The translations under genes and the position numbers were made by a program. Under the pieces are notes generated by a model. The model saw nothing but the letters and a program-made list of their open reading frames with translations, searched no databases and was not told where the DNA came from. Below, piece after piece: positions 13,945-22,107 of a stretch of DNA of 25,878 nt (position 1 is its first letter; each line of letters starts with the position of its first letter). The stretch is from a virus. The DNA is taken from positions 1 to 25,878 of IMG/VR virus record IMGVR_UViG_3300015371_000153; one strand, written 5' to 3'.

Positions 13945-15734
13945 TACGGCGTGGGCGTGACGCCCGTATTCCGGATGACGATCGCCGAGCGAATCTTGGT
14001 AAGGCCACCGGAGAGACGCGTCTCGATCAGGTACTTGTACTGGTTGTAATCGATGTCGAAATCGTCGAACATCGAGACCTCGCCACCGCGATCCGCACCG
14101 ACGGTGTAGTCGGTGAGGTTGACGATGATTCCGAGCAGATCTTCCTCGGTCTCCATCACTTCGACGACCTGGATGTTGGAGACACCGAGCTCCGAAGCCA
14201 GATCTGCCGAGGTGCGATAGAGACGCCGTCCCAGAGAGTCTTTGGCCAGCAGCAGTCGCGTGAGCACGGCCAGGGTGGTGTACAGCGTCGGCGAGCCCGA
14301 GCCCTTGTACACGCCCATGTTGAGCAGGATGTTGTCAACCATCTCCGAGGGGTTCGAACCGACGTCCTCGAGGTTGACTTCGACCGTGGCCACGTACAGC
14401 TCGTGGTCATGCAGGATCGAGCGGATACCGGCACCCTCCGGGGCGCCCGCCGGATCCTTGATCTTGTCTTCGTCATCGACATCGCGACCGTCGCCGATGA
14501 GAATCGCGCGCGCGAGCTCCTCGTCGAGCATCAGACGCATCTCGGCCTTGAGCCAGGCCACCACGTCGAAGTCCGTGATGTCGACGATGTCATCGCGGTC
14601 CAGCTTCTGCTTCTTGTAAATCGTCGCCGGAGTCGTGACCCGCTTGGCCAGTCCGAAGAACTCTTCCTTCTTCAGATTGCCCTTGACGTAGCCCTTAGCT
14701 CGGGCTTCCTCGACCGTGATGTCAGCCACGATCGACTTGATCCGCGAGAACGGCGAGTGCCTGGTGCCTCCGAGCACAGACTTGACCCAGGCGGTGCGGC
14801 GGGCGTCGAATTCCGGGGTGCCAGTGATCGTGCGGGCATCCGGGAACAGGATGTCGATATCGTGAATGCCATGCTTGATGGCGTAGTTACCGACAGCCTC
14901 TTTGAGCGAGCCACAGCGCACGGCATCCGCCACGATGCCCTTGAGATCGTCATGCGAAAGTTGTGGCTTCACCTCCCCGGAGCCATTCTTCTGCTCGAAG
15001 ACATTCATCTTCATGGTCCGCTGCTCCTCCTCGCGGGTCTCGGTGTCGGAATGCTTGACCACTTCCTCGCTGGTCTCCTCTTCCGACTCCGGCTTGGGGA
15101 TTGCCGATGTCTCGATGGCCGCCCCCACCATGTAGTGGACGACCTCCTTCTGTTCGTCGGTCATCTGGTCATAGATGTCCTGGACCGAGGGACCTTCGTC
15201 TTCTGTTTCGTCATCGGCATTGTTTTCCGGGTCGTCATCCCCCGAATCGTTGCCGTGCTTCAGCTCTTCGCCGGTGTAGATCACGGCCTCGTCTTCGATC
15301 TTGACGAGCTCGCCATCGGCGTGCTGAAGCTCGATGTTGTCGATCAAGGCGCCCGGATTGGCACCCGCCAACACCAGAGAGACCTCACGGATCATGCCGT
15401 GTGAGACCTGCTTAAGCTTCTCGACCAGCTGATTGGCAAAGATCGAAAGGAACGTGATGTCCTTGTGCTTGACCAGGATCTTTGCGTTCTGCGCCTGCTC
15501 GGAGTCATTGAAATACCCGAAGGCATAGACCCCTTCGTCCCGGCTTTCCAGGATGGCATGCCCCAGCACATTGCTAGGCTCACTGTGACCATGCTGCCAG
15601 ACAAGCGGCACCTGAGCCTTATCCTGATGCGAGAACGCACCGGGAAGAATGGTGCGGCCATCCGAACATTTCATGTTCGCCTTCGTTGCCCAGCCGCTGA
15701 AATCTGGCTTGACAGCGACAGCACTCTCTCCCAT
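13944..15734 (-). CDS. Fused prohead protease and major capsid protein (596 aa)
   Basis: Residues 1-135 resemble an HK97-type (S78) prohead protease: an N-terminal GWATKANMKCSDGRTILPGAF, the His segment QVPLVWQHGHS (His48/His50), and the Ser segment IREVSLVLAGANPGA (Ser119). Residues about 155-240 are acidic and coiled-coil-like (DDDPENNADDETEDEGPSVQ, then a DQMTDEQKEVVHYMVGAAI helix), like a scaffold or delta domain. From Met241 (MKMNVFEQKNGSG) to the end the chain is an HK97-fold capsid subunit: E-loop and P-domain-like helices near 380-420, and a C-terminal beta segment YLIETRLSGGLTKIRSAIVI. Fusions of this sort are known in some siphoviruses. The start has AAGGAGGG about ten bases upstream. 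Third positions are strongly G/C-biased. Confidence 0.88.
   Translation of the reverse strand: MGESAVAVKPDFSGWATKANMKCSDGRTILPGAFSHQDKAQVPLVWQHGHSEPSNVLGHAILESRDEGVYAFGYFNDSEQAQNAKILVKHKDITFLSIFANQLVEKLKQVSHGMIREVSLVLAGANPGALIDNIELQHADGELVKIEDEAVIYTGEELKHGNDSGDDDPENNADDETEDEGPSVQDIYDQMTDEQKEVVHYMVGAAIETSAIPKPESEEETSEEVVKHSDTETREEEQRTMKMNVFEQKNGSGEVKPQLSHDDLKGIVADAVRCGSLKEAVGNYAIKHGIHDIDILFPDARTITGTPEFDARRTAWVKSVLGGTRHSPFSRIKSIVADITVEEARAKGYVKGNLKKEEFFGLAKRVTTPATIYKKQKLDRDDIVDITDFDVVAWLKAEMRLMLDEELARAILIGDGRDVDDEDKIKDPAGAPEGAGIRSILHDHELYVATVEVNLEDVGSNPSEMVDNILLNMGVYKGSGSPTLYTTLAVLTRLLLAKDSLGRRLYRTSADLASELGVSNIQVVEVMETEEDLLGIIVNLTDYTVGADRGGEVSMFDDFDIDYNQYKYLIETRLSGGLTKIRSAIVIRNTGVTPTP
15012..15035 (-). 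promoter_or_regulatory. Internal Shine-Dalgarno and Met at the capsid domain boundary
   Basis: Inside the fusion gene, AGGAGGAG lies nine bases ahead of the ATG for Met241, exactly where the acidic linker ends and the capsid-like part begins. Translation from here would give a 356-residue (about 39 kDa) capsid protein without protease or scaffold. The same bases encode Glu-Glu-Glu-Gln, so the match could be partly a product of the acidic linker. Confidence 0.5.
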
Positions 15735-15769
15735 TTTGACGTATCCCTCCTTATTTCAACCTTTGGGGC

Positions 15770-16330
15770 TCAACCGAGAGCCTTTTGACGTGCTTTGGCC
15801 GCAGTCAGAGCCGCTTGAACTGTCTTAATTGCTGCCTCCACTTGTTTGATAGAGCCAGATTTTGGATTATTGATTACGCCTTTGGCTGTGGAACCGCCAC
15901 CGGAGCTAGAACTCCGCGCTCGCGCCTGCTTCTCCTTGGTCTTGAGCTCTTGCTTATGCTTCTGACGGTACTCCTTTGATTGCCGAGCAGCTTTGGACTT
16001 CTCAGCTGCGGTTTTATGCTGAGTCTTCTTGTCTCGATTCAGCGCAGCTTTCTTTCGAGCCAGAACAGTTTTCAATTCCGACAGCTTGTTTTCCAGAGTT
16101 GTTATGGCTGCAGCGACCTGTGCACGCTGTCGAGCCAATTGAGCAGCTGCAGGAGGAGGAATACCTGTTCTAGGTCGAGTGGGTCCAGTACGGCTACTGG
16201 TCGGCTGTGCTGCTCCTCGTTGACGAGGATGTAGCTTTCTTGTCCGTAGATAATAAGCATGTGCTTTGGCTGGATCGTAGCCAGGCACAAGATGCATCAG
16301 CGATGGCTTATCCTCTGGGAACTGCACCAT
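15770..16330 (-). CDS. Basic coiled-coil head-region protein (186 aa)
   Basis: Between portal and protease-capsid genes. Residues about 17-36 (GYDPAKAHAYYLRTRKLHPR) carry the HAYYLRTRKLxGR-type motif that recurs in phage head-module proteins of unknown function. Next come a Pro/Arg-rich linker, a long coiled coil (about 66-96, QVAAAITTLENKLSELKTVL), a Lys/Arg-rich region, a Ser/Gly linker, and a C-terminal helix. Position and coiled coils would suit a scaffold or minor head protein, but the basic charge differs from typical acidic scaffolds and might contact DNA. The start at 16330 (GGGGA upstream) overlaps the portal by 23 bases; Met12 at 16297 is an alternative. Confidence 0.65.
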   Translation of the reverse strand: MVQFPEDKPSLMHLVPGYDPAKAHAYYLRTRKLHPRQRGAAQPTSSRTGPTRPRTGIPPPAAAQLARQRAQVAAAITTLENKLSELKTVLARKKAALNRDKKTQHKTAAEKSKAARQSKEYRQKHKQELKTKEKQARARSSSSGGGSTAKGVINNPKSGSIKQVEAAIKTVQAALTAAKARQKALG

Positions 16331-17627
16331 TACCGTTCCCCATCGCTTTGTCTGCTTCGGCCAACGCGGCTTGTACCTGATCGTTGAGTGCTACGGCATC
16401 ACCAGCTGGCGGAACTCCAGTATCTGCCTGTGGCATGTTGGAGTTGATCAGCTGATCAGCCTTCGGCTCCTTCGACGGCTTCAGCCACAGCACCTGTCGC
16501 AGCTCATTGGACGACATGATCTCATTGCGGGCCAACTTGTCAGCGATGTCGGCAATACCACCCTGACCACCGAGTGGAATCAGCTTGAATGGATCTCGGA
16601 AGAACATGATCGACTGATGCTGAGTCCGAGCAGTCTTGGTCAGGAAGGTCCGCTTCATAGCTTCGACAATTGCTGTCACAACCGGCTCGATAGTACGGTT
16701 GATGTAGTTCAGCATTGCCTGCTCGTCGGCCGTGCCGTTCATCACTTCGGGGGTCAAACCCAGCTGCACGTACAGCAGGTTCGTCAAGGTATCGATCTGA
16801 GCGAGTAGATTATTCTCAGCTGGGCGATTGAGCTGAGTGATCTTCTCGGTTCCATCGGTATAGGCAATACCATACTGGCTGCCTTTTAGCTGGAACTCAA
16901 CGTCTCTACGACGCTGTTCAGCCTGTGCGCGACGTTGCTCAGACTTGATCACATACGGCAATTGGATGATAAGATCGAGTTTTCCCGAAGACAACTGCTC
17001 GTCAGTAGTATCCAGTAGACTCAATTTACGAATCAGTCGCTGTAGAGTCGAATTTGGCTCATTCATTACCGAGTAGAGAGGATTCTCTACGATAGCCACC
17101 ATCGACTTGGGCAACGTGATCTCTTCGCGCAAGCCAGTCTTTTCGTTATATACACTAACTCGCACGAATTGTGGATACCACATCATGATTTGACCGACGC
17201 GCATCGTCTGGATGTCGTATCCACCTGTAGCCATCGGATTGAGCGTCGTATCCACTGGCACAATGGCTACAGTACCTTGGTCAAACAGCGACATCATCAC
17301 ATCTTGACGAAAATGACGTGCTGCCTGGTCGATGTTGGCTTCCAACGTCAAGCAATTGTTGAGCCCACTATCGATGTCTTCCAAATATCGGTCCTGATCA
17401 TCTGTTCGCACATGACGGATGTCGACTGAAGCGCAGTCAATGCTCATCCGCGTATAGATTGAGGAGATGATTGAACGCTCATTTGTAATAAACAACTGGG
17501 GACGGTCAGGACGACCCCACATCGACCAGTATTCCCCGCGCTCGCCCATGCGCGAGGGATCATCATCGTTTCTTGGCGTGGTAAACGCGTTCCAAGCGTG
17601 TTTTAACCTATCCCCGAGCTTAGCCAT
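16308..17627 (-). CDS. Portal protein (439 aa)
   Basis: HK97-like portal organisation: N-terminal helices (GDRLKHAWNAFTT), then NERSIISSIYTRMSIDCASVDIRH, a wing region with YDIQTMRVGQIMMWYPQFVRV, and a clip/stem region with LGLTPEVMNGTADEQAMLNY followed by INRTIEPVVTAIVEAMKRTF, the most recognisable portal stretch. The C-terminus is a flexible tail with PPAGDAVALNDQVQ. The portal forms the dodecameric ring through which DNA enters and leaves the head. AAAGGAGGTGAT directly before the ATG is one of the strongest ribosome binding sites in the window. Length is in the usual range for siphovirus portals. It is separated from the large terminase gene by five fibre-like genes. Confidence 0.9.
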   Translation of the reverse strand: MAKLGDRLKHAWNAFTTPRNDDDPSRMGERGEYWSMWGRPDRPQLFITNERSIISSIYTRMSIDCASVDIRHVRTDDQDRYLEDIDSGLNNCLTLEANIDQAARHFRQDVMMSLFDQGTVAIVPVDTTLNPMATGGYDIQTMRVGQIMMWYPQFVRVSVYNEKTGLREEITLPKSMVAIVENPLYSVMNEPNSTLQRLIRKLSLLDTTDEQLSSGKLDLIIQLPYVIKSEQRRAQAEQRRRDVEFQLKGSQYGIAYTDGTEKITQLNRPAENNLLAQIDTLTNLLYVQLGLTPEVMNGTADEQAMLNYINRTIEPVVTAIVEAMKRTFLTKTARTQHQSIMFFRDPFKLIPLGGQGGIADIADKLARNEIMSSNELRQVLWLKPSKEPKADQLINSNMPQADTGVPPAGDAVALNDQVQAALAEADKAMGNGNGAVPRG

Positions 17628-17639
17628 TCATCACCTCCT

Positions 17640-18119
17640 TTACAAGCCCTTGAATTCCAGTGTCATATACGGTTCGATCAACAGAGCAACGCCCGAAGTC
17701 TGGAAACCGGTGATGTACACCCCGAAGGTGCCACCACTCATATCCACAGTGGCTTCGCAGCCGCAGGCCGTAGCCACATTGACCGGTCCGAAAGCTGGTT
17801 TGGAGTCTTTGGCCAGAATGGTGTTGGTAGTTTGACGCTTGATGGCCAGCTGGCGCCCACCAGTAGTGTCAGCCGCACTGTTGACCGAATAGAACAGAAT
17901 ATACGCCGAAATCTGCCAGATACCCGGCGCTGGAGGAGTGATGGTACTACTAACCGCGGGCCATGGTGCTGCCGCATCCGCTCGAGTGAAATCGTAGGCA
18001 TCAAGAACTGCCTGAGCTTCACTCGAATTGGCCAATGACTGCAACGAGCCCGGATAGGTACCGCCCCGCTTGGCTTTGGCTATGACTAGTCCGGATTTAG
18101 GGAAAGCATCAAGTGTCAT
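17640..18119 (-). CDS. Jelly-roll-like virion protein (159 aa)
   Basis: The frame is open further upstream, but the ATG at 18119 overlaps the previous stop by four bases (ATGA) and has GGTGAG upstream. The C-terminal 110 residues have a C1q/TNF-like pattern: GIWQISAYILFYSVN (66-80), GGRQLAIKRQTTNTILA, then VDMSGGTFGVYITGFQTSGVALLI (126-148). The QTSG motif is common in C1q-like bacterial and phage proteins. Such trimeric tips often sit at the end of fibres. It is the last of five fibre or decoration genes before the portal. Function is inferred from fold pattern and context. Confidence 0.65.
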   Translation of the reverse strand: MTLDAFPKSGLVIAKAKRGGTYPGSLQSLANSSEAQAVLDAYDFTRADAAAPWPAVSSTITPPAPGIWQISAYILFYSVNSAADTTGGRQLAIKRQTTNTILAKDSKPAFGPVNVATACGCEATVDMSGGTFGVYITGFQTSGVALLIEPYMTLEFKGL

Positions 18120-18676
18120 GCTATTCTCACCGGTTGTACGGTCATCCATCGACGCATAGCGTTGGTAGCATTAGCGGCATTATTACGATACTTTTGAATA
18201 ACTATGTCTGATGCTGCAAATGTTCTACGCAGTGTTCTGACTCCACCAACCGCAGTACTTGCCGATGGCATATACATCTGTACCGAATCGTTATCTGACC
18301 AAGCGCTTGCGGCAACAGTAAAGAATACGGTACTTCCTGCCGCAGTAGTGTACATAGTCGCCCCATTTACGACCATGTAGTCTCCAGCTCGAGGGATAGT
18401 TATTCCTACTCGAGTTGCAGCTTCTTGGTATGCTGTTTGTGGAGAGAATATCGCTTCGTCAGTTAGTACTTCAGTGGATAGTACCGAGCCGCCGATAAAC
18501 TCCCACTTGTACGTACCACCGCTAGCGTTGTACTTGAAACGCCAATTGACACCGTTAGTCGGATCGACCGGATAGATCCATTCTTGACCATCATACGGTG
18601 CTGGCGGAGGGCTCGTGCCAGTAAAGATAATCTGTGAAAGTGCGGCTCGAGTTGCCGGCCAGGTTTCTAGACTCAT
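18116..18676 (-). CDS. Virion protein with PYDGQEWIYPVD motif and jelly-roll-like C-terminus (186 aa)
   Basis: Residues about 24-62 (APYDGQEWIYPVDPTNGVNW, then RFKYNASGGTYKWEFIGG) are a segment I recognise from many phage structural proteins, where it links an N-terminal attachment part to a C-terminal adhesin domain. The C-terminal part (VGITIPRAGDYMVVNGATMY, VFFTVAASAW, then MTVQPVRI) fits a C1q-like beta-sandwich. The gene overlaps both neighbours by four bases (ATGA), so the cluster is translated as one unit. Likely a fibre or head-decoration component; no enzyme motif seen. Confidence 0.65.
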   Translation of the reverse strand: MSLETWPATRAALSQIIFTGTSPPPAPYDGQEWIYPVDPTNGVNWRFKYNASGGTYKWEFIGGSVLSTEVLTDEAIFSPQTAYQEAATRVGITIPRAGDYMVVNGATMYTTAAGSTVFFTVAASAWSDNDSVQMYMPSASTAVGGVRTLRRTFAASDIVIQKYRNNAANATNAMRRWMTVQPVRIA

Positions 18677-18999
18677 GTGATTTCCTGACCAAATACCGAG
18701 AAACTACACGAACCAAGTGCCGACGATGCTGCTATTACATCACCAGCCCCTAGCGTAATGCCAGAGGTTATGGCAATCGTCTGATTAGGGCCAATAGGGG
18801 AATCGAAAAACAGCCATTGCTTGGCTGCCGATGCAGCACCAGCAACTGCCACTCGGATACGAATGGTAGTAGCCGAGCCAGTACTGGAAACGAAAATCGT
18901 CGAAACCACAGCCTGAGTAGCAGCTGGAACAGTGTAGACGGGAGTATCAGTACCCGCACTTGGCGCAGCTTGTCCTAGCACCTTGTATGCTGTGGCCAC
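18673..18999 (-). CDS. Small beta-sandwich virion protein, GTG start (108 aa)
   Basis: The start is GTG, five bases after GGGAGG, a site made by the last codons of the collagen-like gene. AYKVLGQAAPSAGTDTPVYT, VPAATQAVVSTIFVSSTG, FDSPIGPNQTIAITSGITLG and SFSVFGQEIT belong to a pattern seen in many phages as a small structural protein (short beta-sandwich, often a fibre tip or capsid decoration). No transmembrane segment or enzyme motif. It is tightly packed between the collagen-like protein and the next fibre gene. Confidence 0.65.
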   Translation of the reverse strand: MATAYKVLGQAAPSAGTDTPVYTVPAATQAVVSTIFVSSTGSATTIRIRVAVAGAASAAKQWLFFDSPIGPNQTIAITSGITLGAGDVIAASSALGSCSFSVFGQEIT

Positions 19000-19000
19000 A

Positions 19001-19894
19001 TCAACCTCCCATCAGCATTAGGACTGTTCCTGAATCGCCACCACCACTACCGGCAGGACCTGTTGGTCCAACTGGACCTTGAATACCCTGAGGACCCTGT
19101 GGACCAGTAGGACCTGTTGGTCCAGGATCTCCAGTATCCCCCTTTGGACCCTGTGGACCTGTAGCTCCAGTAAGACCTTGAATACCCTGGTCACCCTTAA
19201 GACCCTGAGGGCCGGTAGCGCCAGTGGCCCCAGTTGCTCCTGTATCGCCTTTTGGGCCTGGATCACCTTGATCGCCCTTTGGGCCGGTCGGACCAACTGG
19301 ACCCTGATATCCCTGGACGCCCTGATCGCCCTTTGGGCCCTGAATACCATCTGCGCCAGCAGGACCAGGAGGACCGGTTGGGCCAGAAGGGCCCTGTGGG
19401 CCAGTAGGACCAGCGGGACCAACAATTGGGCCGGAATCCACCCAAGCTGTGCCAGTCCAAACCCAAAGATGCTGAGTGTCCTGGGCAACATAAGCATCAC
19501 CAGTGGTGGCACCCGAAGGAAGACTCGCGCTATCCGGGACCGTACCCTTCATGTTGATACCAGTACCCGCAGCACCCTGCGCACCGGTATCACCCTTTGG
19601 CCCCTGTGGACCTGTAGGACCTTCGGGGCCAGCTGGTCCCTGAGGACCCTGAGCTCCAGTATCGCCAGTATTACCCTTTACTCCCTGAGGACCTGTAGGA
19701 CCAGTAGGTCCAGCAGGACCAACAGGACCAGGAGGGCCAGGAGGACCAGTATCACCAGAGCCACCAGAACCCGGCGTATACGGGTTGCCGTCCGAATCGT
19801 AGAGTTCAACTCGCTCGAGTGTAACCAGTTTGTCAATTGGCACACCTTGCTGAACGAGCATCTGTCGAATTCTCTGCAAGCTTGGCGACGACAT
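19001..19894 (-). CDS. Collagen-like fibre protein (297 aa)
   Basis: A short N-terminal head ([20 protein letters not shown]) leads into two Gly-X-Y collagen stretches, residues 47-112 and 159-282. They are split by a globular insert of about 45 residues ([20 protein letters not shown], then [10 protein letters not shown]) that is common in phage fibre proteins and probably a small trimeric knob. The C-terminus is [16 protein letters not shown]. Collagen-like stretches in phage proteins form trimeric rods. Many triplets are GPT, GPQ or GDT. AGGTGATG precedes the ATG. Likely a virion fibre, either on the capsid (given its place between terminase and portal) or on the tail. Confidence 0.85.
   Translation of the reverse strand: MSSPSLQRIRQMLVQQGVPIDKLVTLERVELYDSDGNPYTPGSGGSGDTGPPGPPGPVGPAGPTGPTGPQGVKGNTGDTGAQGPQGPAGPEGPTGPQGPKGDTGAQGAAGTGINMKGTVPDSASLPSGATTGDAYVAQDTQHLWVWTGTAWVDSGPIVGPAGPTGPQGPSGPTGPPGPAGADGIQGPKGDQGVQGYQGPVGPTGPKGDQGDPGPKGDTGATGATGATGPQGLKGDQGIQGLTGATGPQGPKGDTGDPGPTGPTGPQGPQGIQGPVGPTGPAGSGGGDSGTVLMLMGG
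19049..19420 (-). repeat. Second collagen-like Gly-X-Y stretch
   Basis: About 41 Gly-X-Y triplets (residues 159-282) encoded mainly as GGN-CCN-CAA/ACN-type codons, giving a low-complexity DNA stretch prone to triplet slippage. Confidence 0.8.
19559..19756 (-). repeat. First collagen-like Gly-X-Y stretch
   Basis: About 21 Gly-X-Y triplets (residues 47-112), starting [15 protein letters not shown], ahead of the globular insert. Confidence 0.8.
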
Positions 19895-19901
19895 ACATCA
19901 C

Positions 19902-20357
19902 CTAGCTATTCGAGAAAATGATCGATGCTAGACCGAACCAATCACCAGCTCCCTGGAAGGTATTCGCCATCACCACATCGCCATTTGGATGAACATAGAC
20001 GTGAGCGACGCCGCGCTGACCCACAACCGGGAAGTGAATCCCAGCTCCATAGTTGTGACGATAGCCTTCAGGCAGATTGAAAATAACGCCAATCTCTCCG
20101 CCTGAGACAACACCTCTCAGCTCGACGTGACCGTTGGGACGCTTGCGAAACTGCGGCTGCGGATTCCCATCCAGATGGGTCCAGCCGTTCTGCATATCGG
20201 AGTCCGGGATGTCGCGCCATGCCTCACCAGAAAATGGATACGGTTGACCCGATGCGCCATCAAATAACGCCAACTGCTCGGCCACCTGCGAATCGTCAAA
20301 CTCCGGATGAACAATCAGCATTGCCTGGCGAACATCCTGCCTCTGTTGTGCGCTCAC
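19902..20357 (-). CDS. Fibre-tip-like virion protein, GTG start (151 aa)
   Basis: The GTG at 20357 overlaps the terminase stop (GTGA), with GGAGG seven bases upstream. The N-terminal 55 residues are helical (LIVHPEFDDSQVAEQLALFD). Residues about 58-149 have a domain seen at the tips of phage tail fibres and minor tail proteins: GWTHLDGNPQPQFRKRPNGH, VELRGVVSGGE, IFNLPEGYRHN, FPVVGQRGVAHVYVHPNGDV, then a final WFGLASIIF strand. This domain is usually receptor-binding or trimerising. Here it stands alone, directly ahead of the collagen-like gene, so the two may form parts of one fibre. That link is inference. Confidence 0.7.
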   Translation of the reverse strand: MSAQQRQDVRQAMLIVHPEFDDSQVAEQLALFDGASGQPYPFSGEAWRDIPDSDMQNGWTHLDGNPQPQFRKRPNGHVELRGVVSGGEIGVIFNLPEGYRHNYGAGIHFPVVGQRGVAHVYVHPNGDVVMANTFQGAGDWFGLASIIFSNS

Positions 20358-22099
20358 TCAAACGCCTCCTTATGTGCCTTGAATGCAATATAGGCGTCCA
20401 TGAGGGCCGCCACGTTATCGATCTTCTCCTCCATGCGTTTCTTCAGCAATTTCCGATTGCCGTTGGTATCCTCCATGGTGATGGCATTGCCCATGGCGAA
20501 AGTCATCAACGCCTGATCGAAAATAAGATACCGATCTTCACTTAACTTCTTAATTTCACCAAGCGGTACCGATTCCGTCTTGGCTCCCTGAATCACCTTC
20601 TCAATTCCATACGGGCCGTTCTCCGCTTGCCAGCGAGTAACGAACTCCTTGGCGTTGTATGGATCGTAGCCCAGAGCTCGGACGTCGTACTCCGACGCAG
20701 ATATGAATGCGTCGAGATCATCATATACTTCCATGATGTCTAATACAGTTCCGGGCATCACGTGCAAAGAACCTTCGTTGATAAACTCTTCGTACTTCAT
20801 ACGCATCGATGCCTGGAGCAAGAACAGCGTCCGCTCTGTAATATAGCTTCGCGTTTTTACTCCGTACTTTTCTCCACCCAGAGGAAAGAGAAATGTGAAG
20901 GCACAGAAATCGTCCCCCTGCGAGAGATCTGCACCAAGAGCACAAGGCATCTGCCAGAAATCCCGAGGCCGATGAGGTAGTGTTTCTTCGTAGGTGAAGA
21001 AATACGTGTAACCTTCCATCGGAATACCAAAGCGCTTGGCCAAGATATCATTTCGCGAAGCCGGTGCTTTCTCCGCCCGCTCGACGTCCAAATGATAGGT
21101 TTCATAGGTGACGGTCAGTCCAAGATTGGGTTGGGCTTTGAGCCATGTGGAGGGATCTCCAACTTCTTCGATCTCGTCGAGTTTATAATGCCAAATCGAA
21201 ATATGTGGCGCATGGTATTCACCCTTGAGAATGTCCGCAAGTTCCATTTTGATTGTGTCACCACTACCGTTACGGACGGTTCCTTCGGAGGAGATAGCGA
21301 CAATTAAATAGTCATCCAGTTTTGACGCACCTTGCTCAACTGCGCCCACGATATCTTCTCGGATGTCACCTGACAGCCATTCGTCGATTGTCGAGATCTT
21401 GGGACGCAATCCCTGAAGCTTGTTGATGGCCATCGGACGAACTTCACACAACGAGTTGGTTAGGAAATTTTCAATTCCTTTTTTTGTTGATGCAAGCTTG
21501 ACTCGCAGTGCTCTGGAGCCGGTGGTGTTCTGCATTGAGCCTTCGGTCAAGAACCTGAACAGCGGTCCACGCGCGCGCGTGATAGCCGTACGCATTGGAG
21601 ACATCGTCTCTTCCGCTTGTTTCATCGTCGGTGCTGTGGCAATCTGATGAGTAGTCGAAGTATCGACTGTCATAAAATAATTGTGGATTGCCGAAGCGTA
21701 CATCGACTTGGCTGCACCACGAGCCACGATCAAATACTGCTTGGTGGTCAAGCGCTTCTTGATCGTCCGTTTTTCGTAATGACCGCCCCGCGCATTTTCT
21801 GTAGGAATGTACACAGAACGCTCGACGAAATAGTACCAGCCGAAGATCTGCTCAGCCCACAGCTTGAAAGTGAACAGGAGGTGGAGGTCGCTACCATCGG
21901 TAAGCGTCAATTCATTCTCGCAAAAGCGAATGAAACCCTCCACCGCCTGATCGTCGTAGAAGATATTCGGATTCTCGATCAACGCGTCGATCCGATTCAT
22001 CTCCGAAGAGATTTCTCGGTTGACCGGAATAGCACCTTGGATGACCGCATCGCGGAACTGTCCATAGTACACTGGCACTGCAGTATTGGACAACCCCAC
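20354..22099 (-). CDS. Terminase large subunit (581 aa)
   Basis: The DNA-packaging ATPase and nuclease. The ATPase part has a Walker A-like LIVARGAAKSMYAS (residues 123-136; the usual Gly before Lys131 is Ala), an adenine or coupling region ATAPTMKQAEE, and Walker B KISTIDEW with Asp239-Glu240. The nuclease part has three acidic sites in an RNase H-like order: GADLSQGDD (Asp391), LGYDPYNAKEF (Asp479) and DNVAALMDAYIAF (Asp568). The start is GTG with GGAGG four bases upstream. Length is typical. It is separated from the small-subunit candidate by about 3 kb and from the portal by five fibre-like genes. Confidence 0.92.
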   Translation of the reverse strand: MGLSNTAVPVYYGQFRDAVIQGAIPVNREISSEMNRIDALIENPNIFYDDQAVEGFIRFCENELTLTDGSDLHLLFTFKLWAEQIFGWYYFVERSVYIPTENARGGHYEKRTIKKRLTTKQYLIVARGAAKSMYASAIHNYFMTVDTSTTHQIATAPTMKQAEETMSPMRTAITRARGPLFRFLTEGSMQNTTGSRALRVKLASTKKGIENFLTNSLCEVRPMAINKLQGLRPKISTIDEWLSGDIREDIVGAVEQGASKLDDYLIVAISSEGTVRNGSGDTIKMELADILKGEYHAPHISIWHYKLDEIEEVGDPSTWLKAQPNLGLTVTYETYHLDVERAEKAPASRNDILAKRFGIPMEGYTYFFTYEETLPHRPRDFWQMPCALGADLSQGDDFCAFTFLFPLGGEKYGVKTRSYITERTLFLLQASMRMKYEEFINEGSLHVMPGTVLDIMEVYDDLDAFISASEYDVRALGYDPYNAKEFVTRWQAENGPYGIEKVIQGAKTESVPLGEIKKLSEDRYLIFDQALMTFAMGNAITMEDTNGNRKLLKKRMEEKIDNVAALMDAYIAFKAHKEAFE

Positions 22100-22107
22100 A
22101 ATGCCTC

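Noticed and set aside
13872-15404. 510-codon open frame on the plus strand
   Set aside because: It lies wholly antisense to the protease-capsid gene. Strong G/C third-position bias there removes antisense stop codons; the translation is low complexity (Arg, Leu, Asp, His) and there is no suitable ribosome binding site context.
19018-19921. Overlapping frames across the collagen-like gene on both strands
   Set aside because: The Gly-X-Y codon repeats keep several frames open; only the 19001-19894 minus frame gives a sensible protein with a ribosome binding site.
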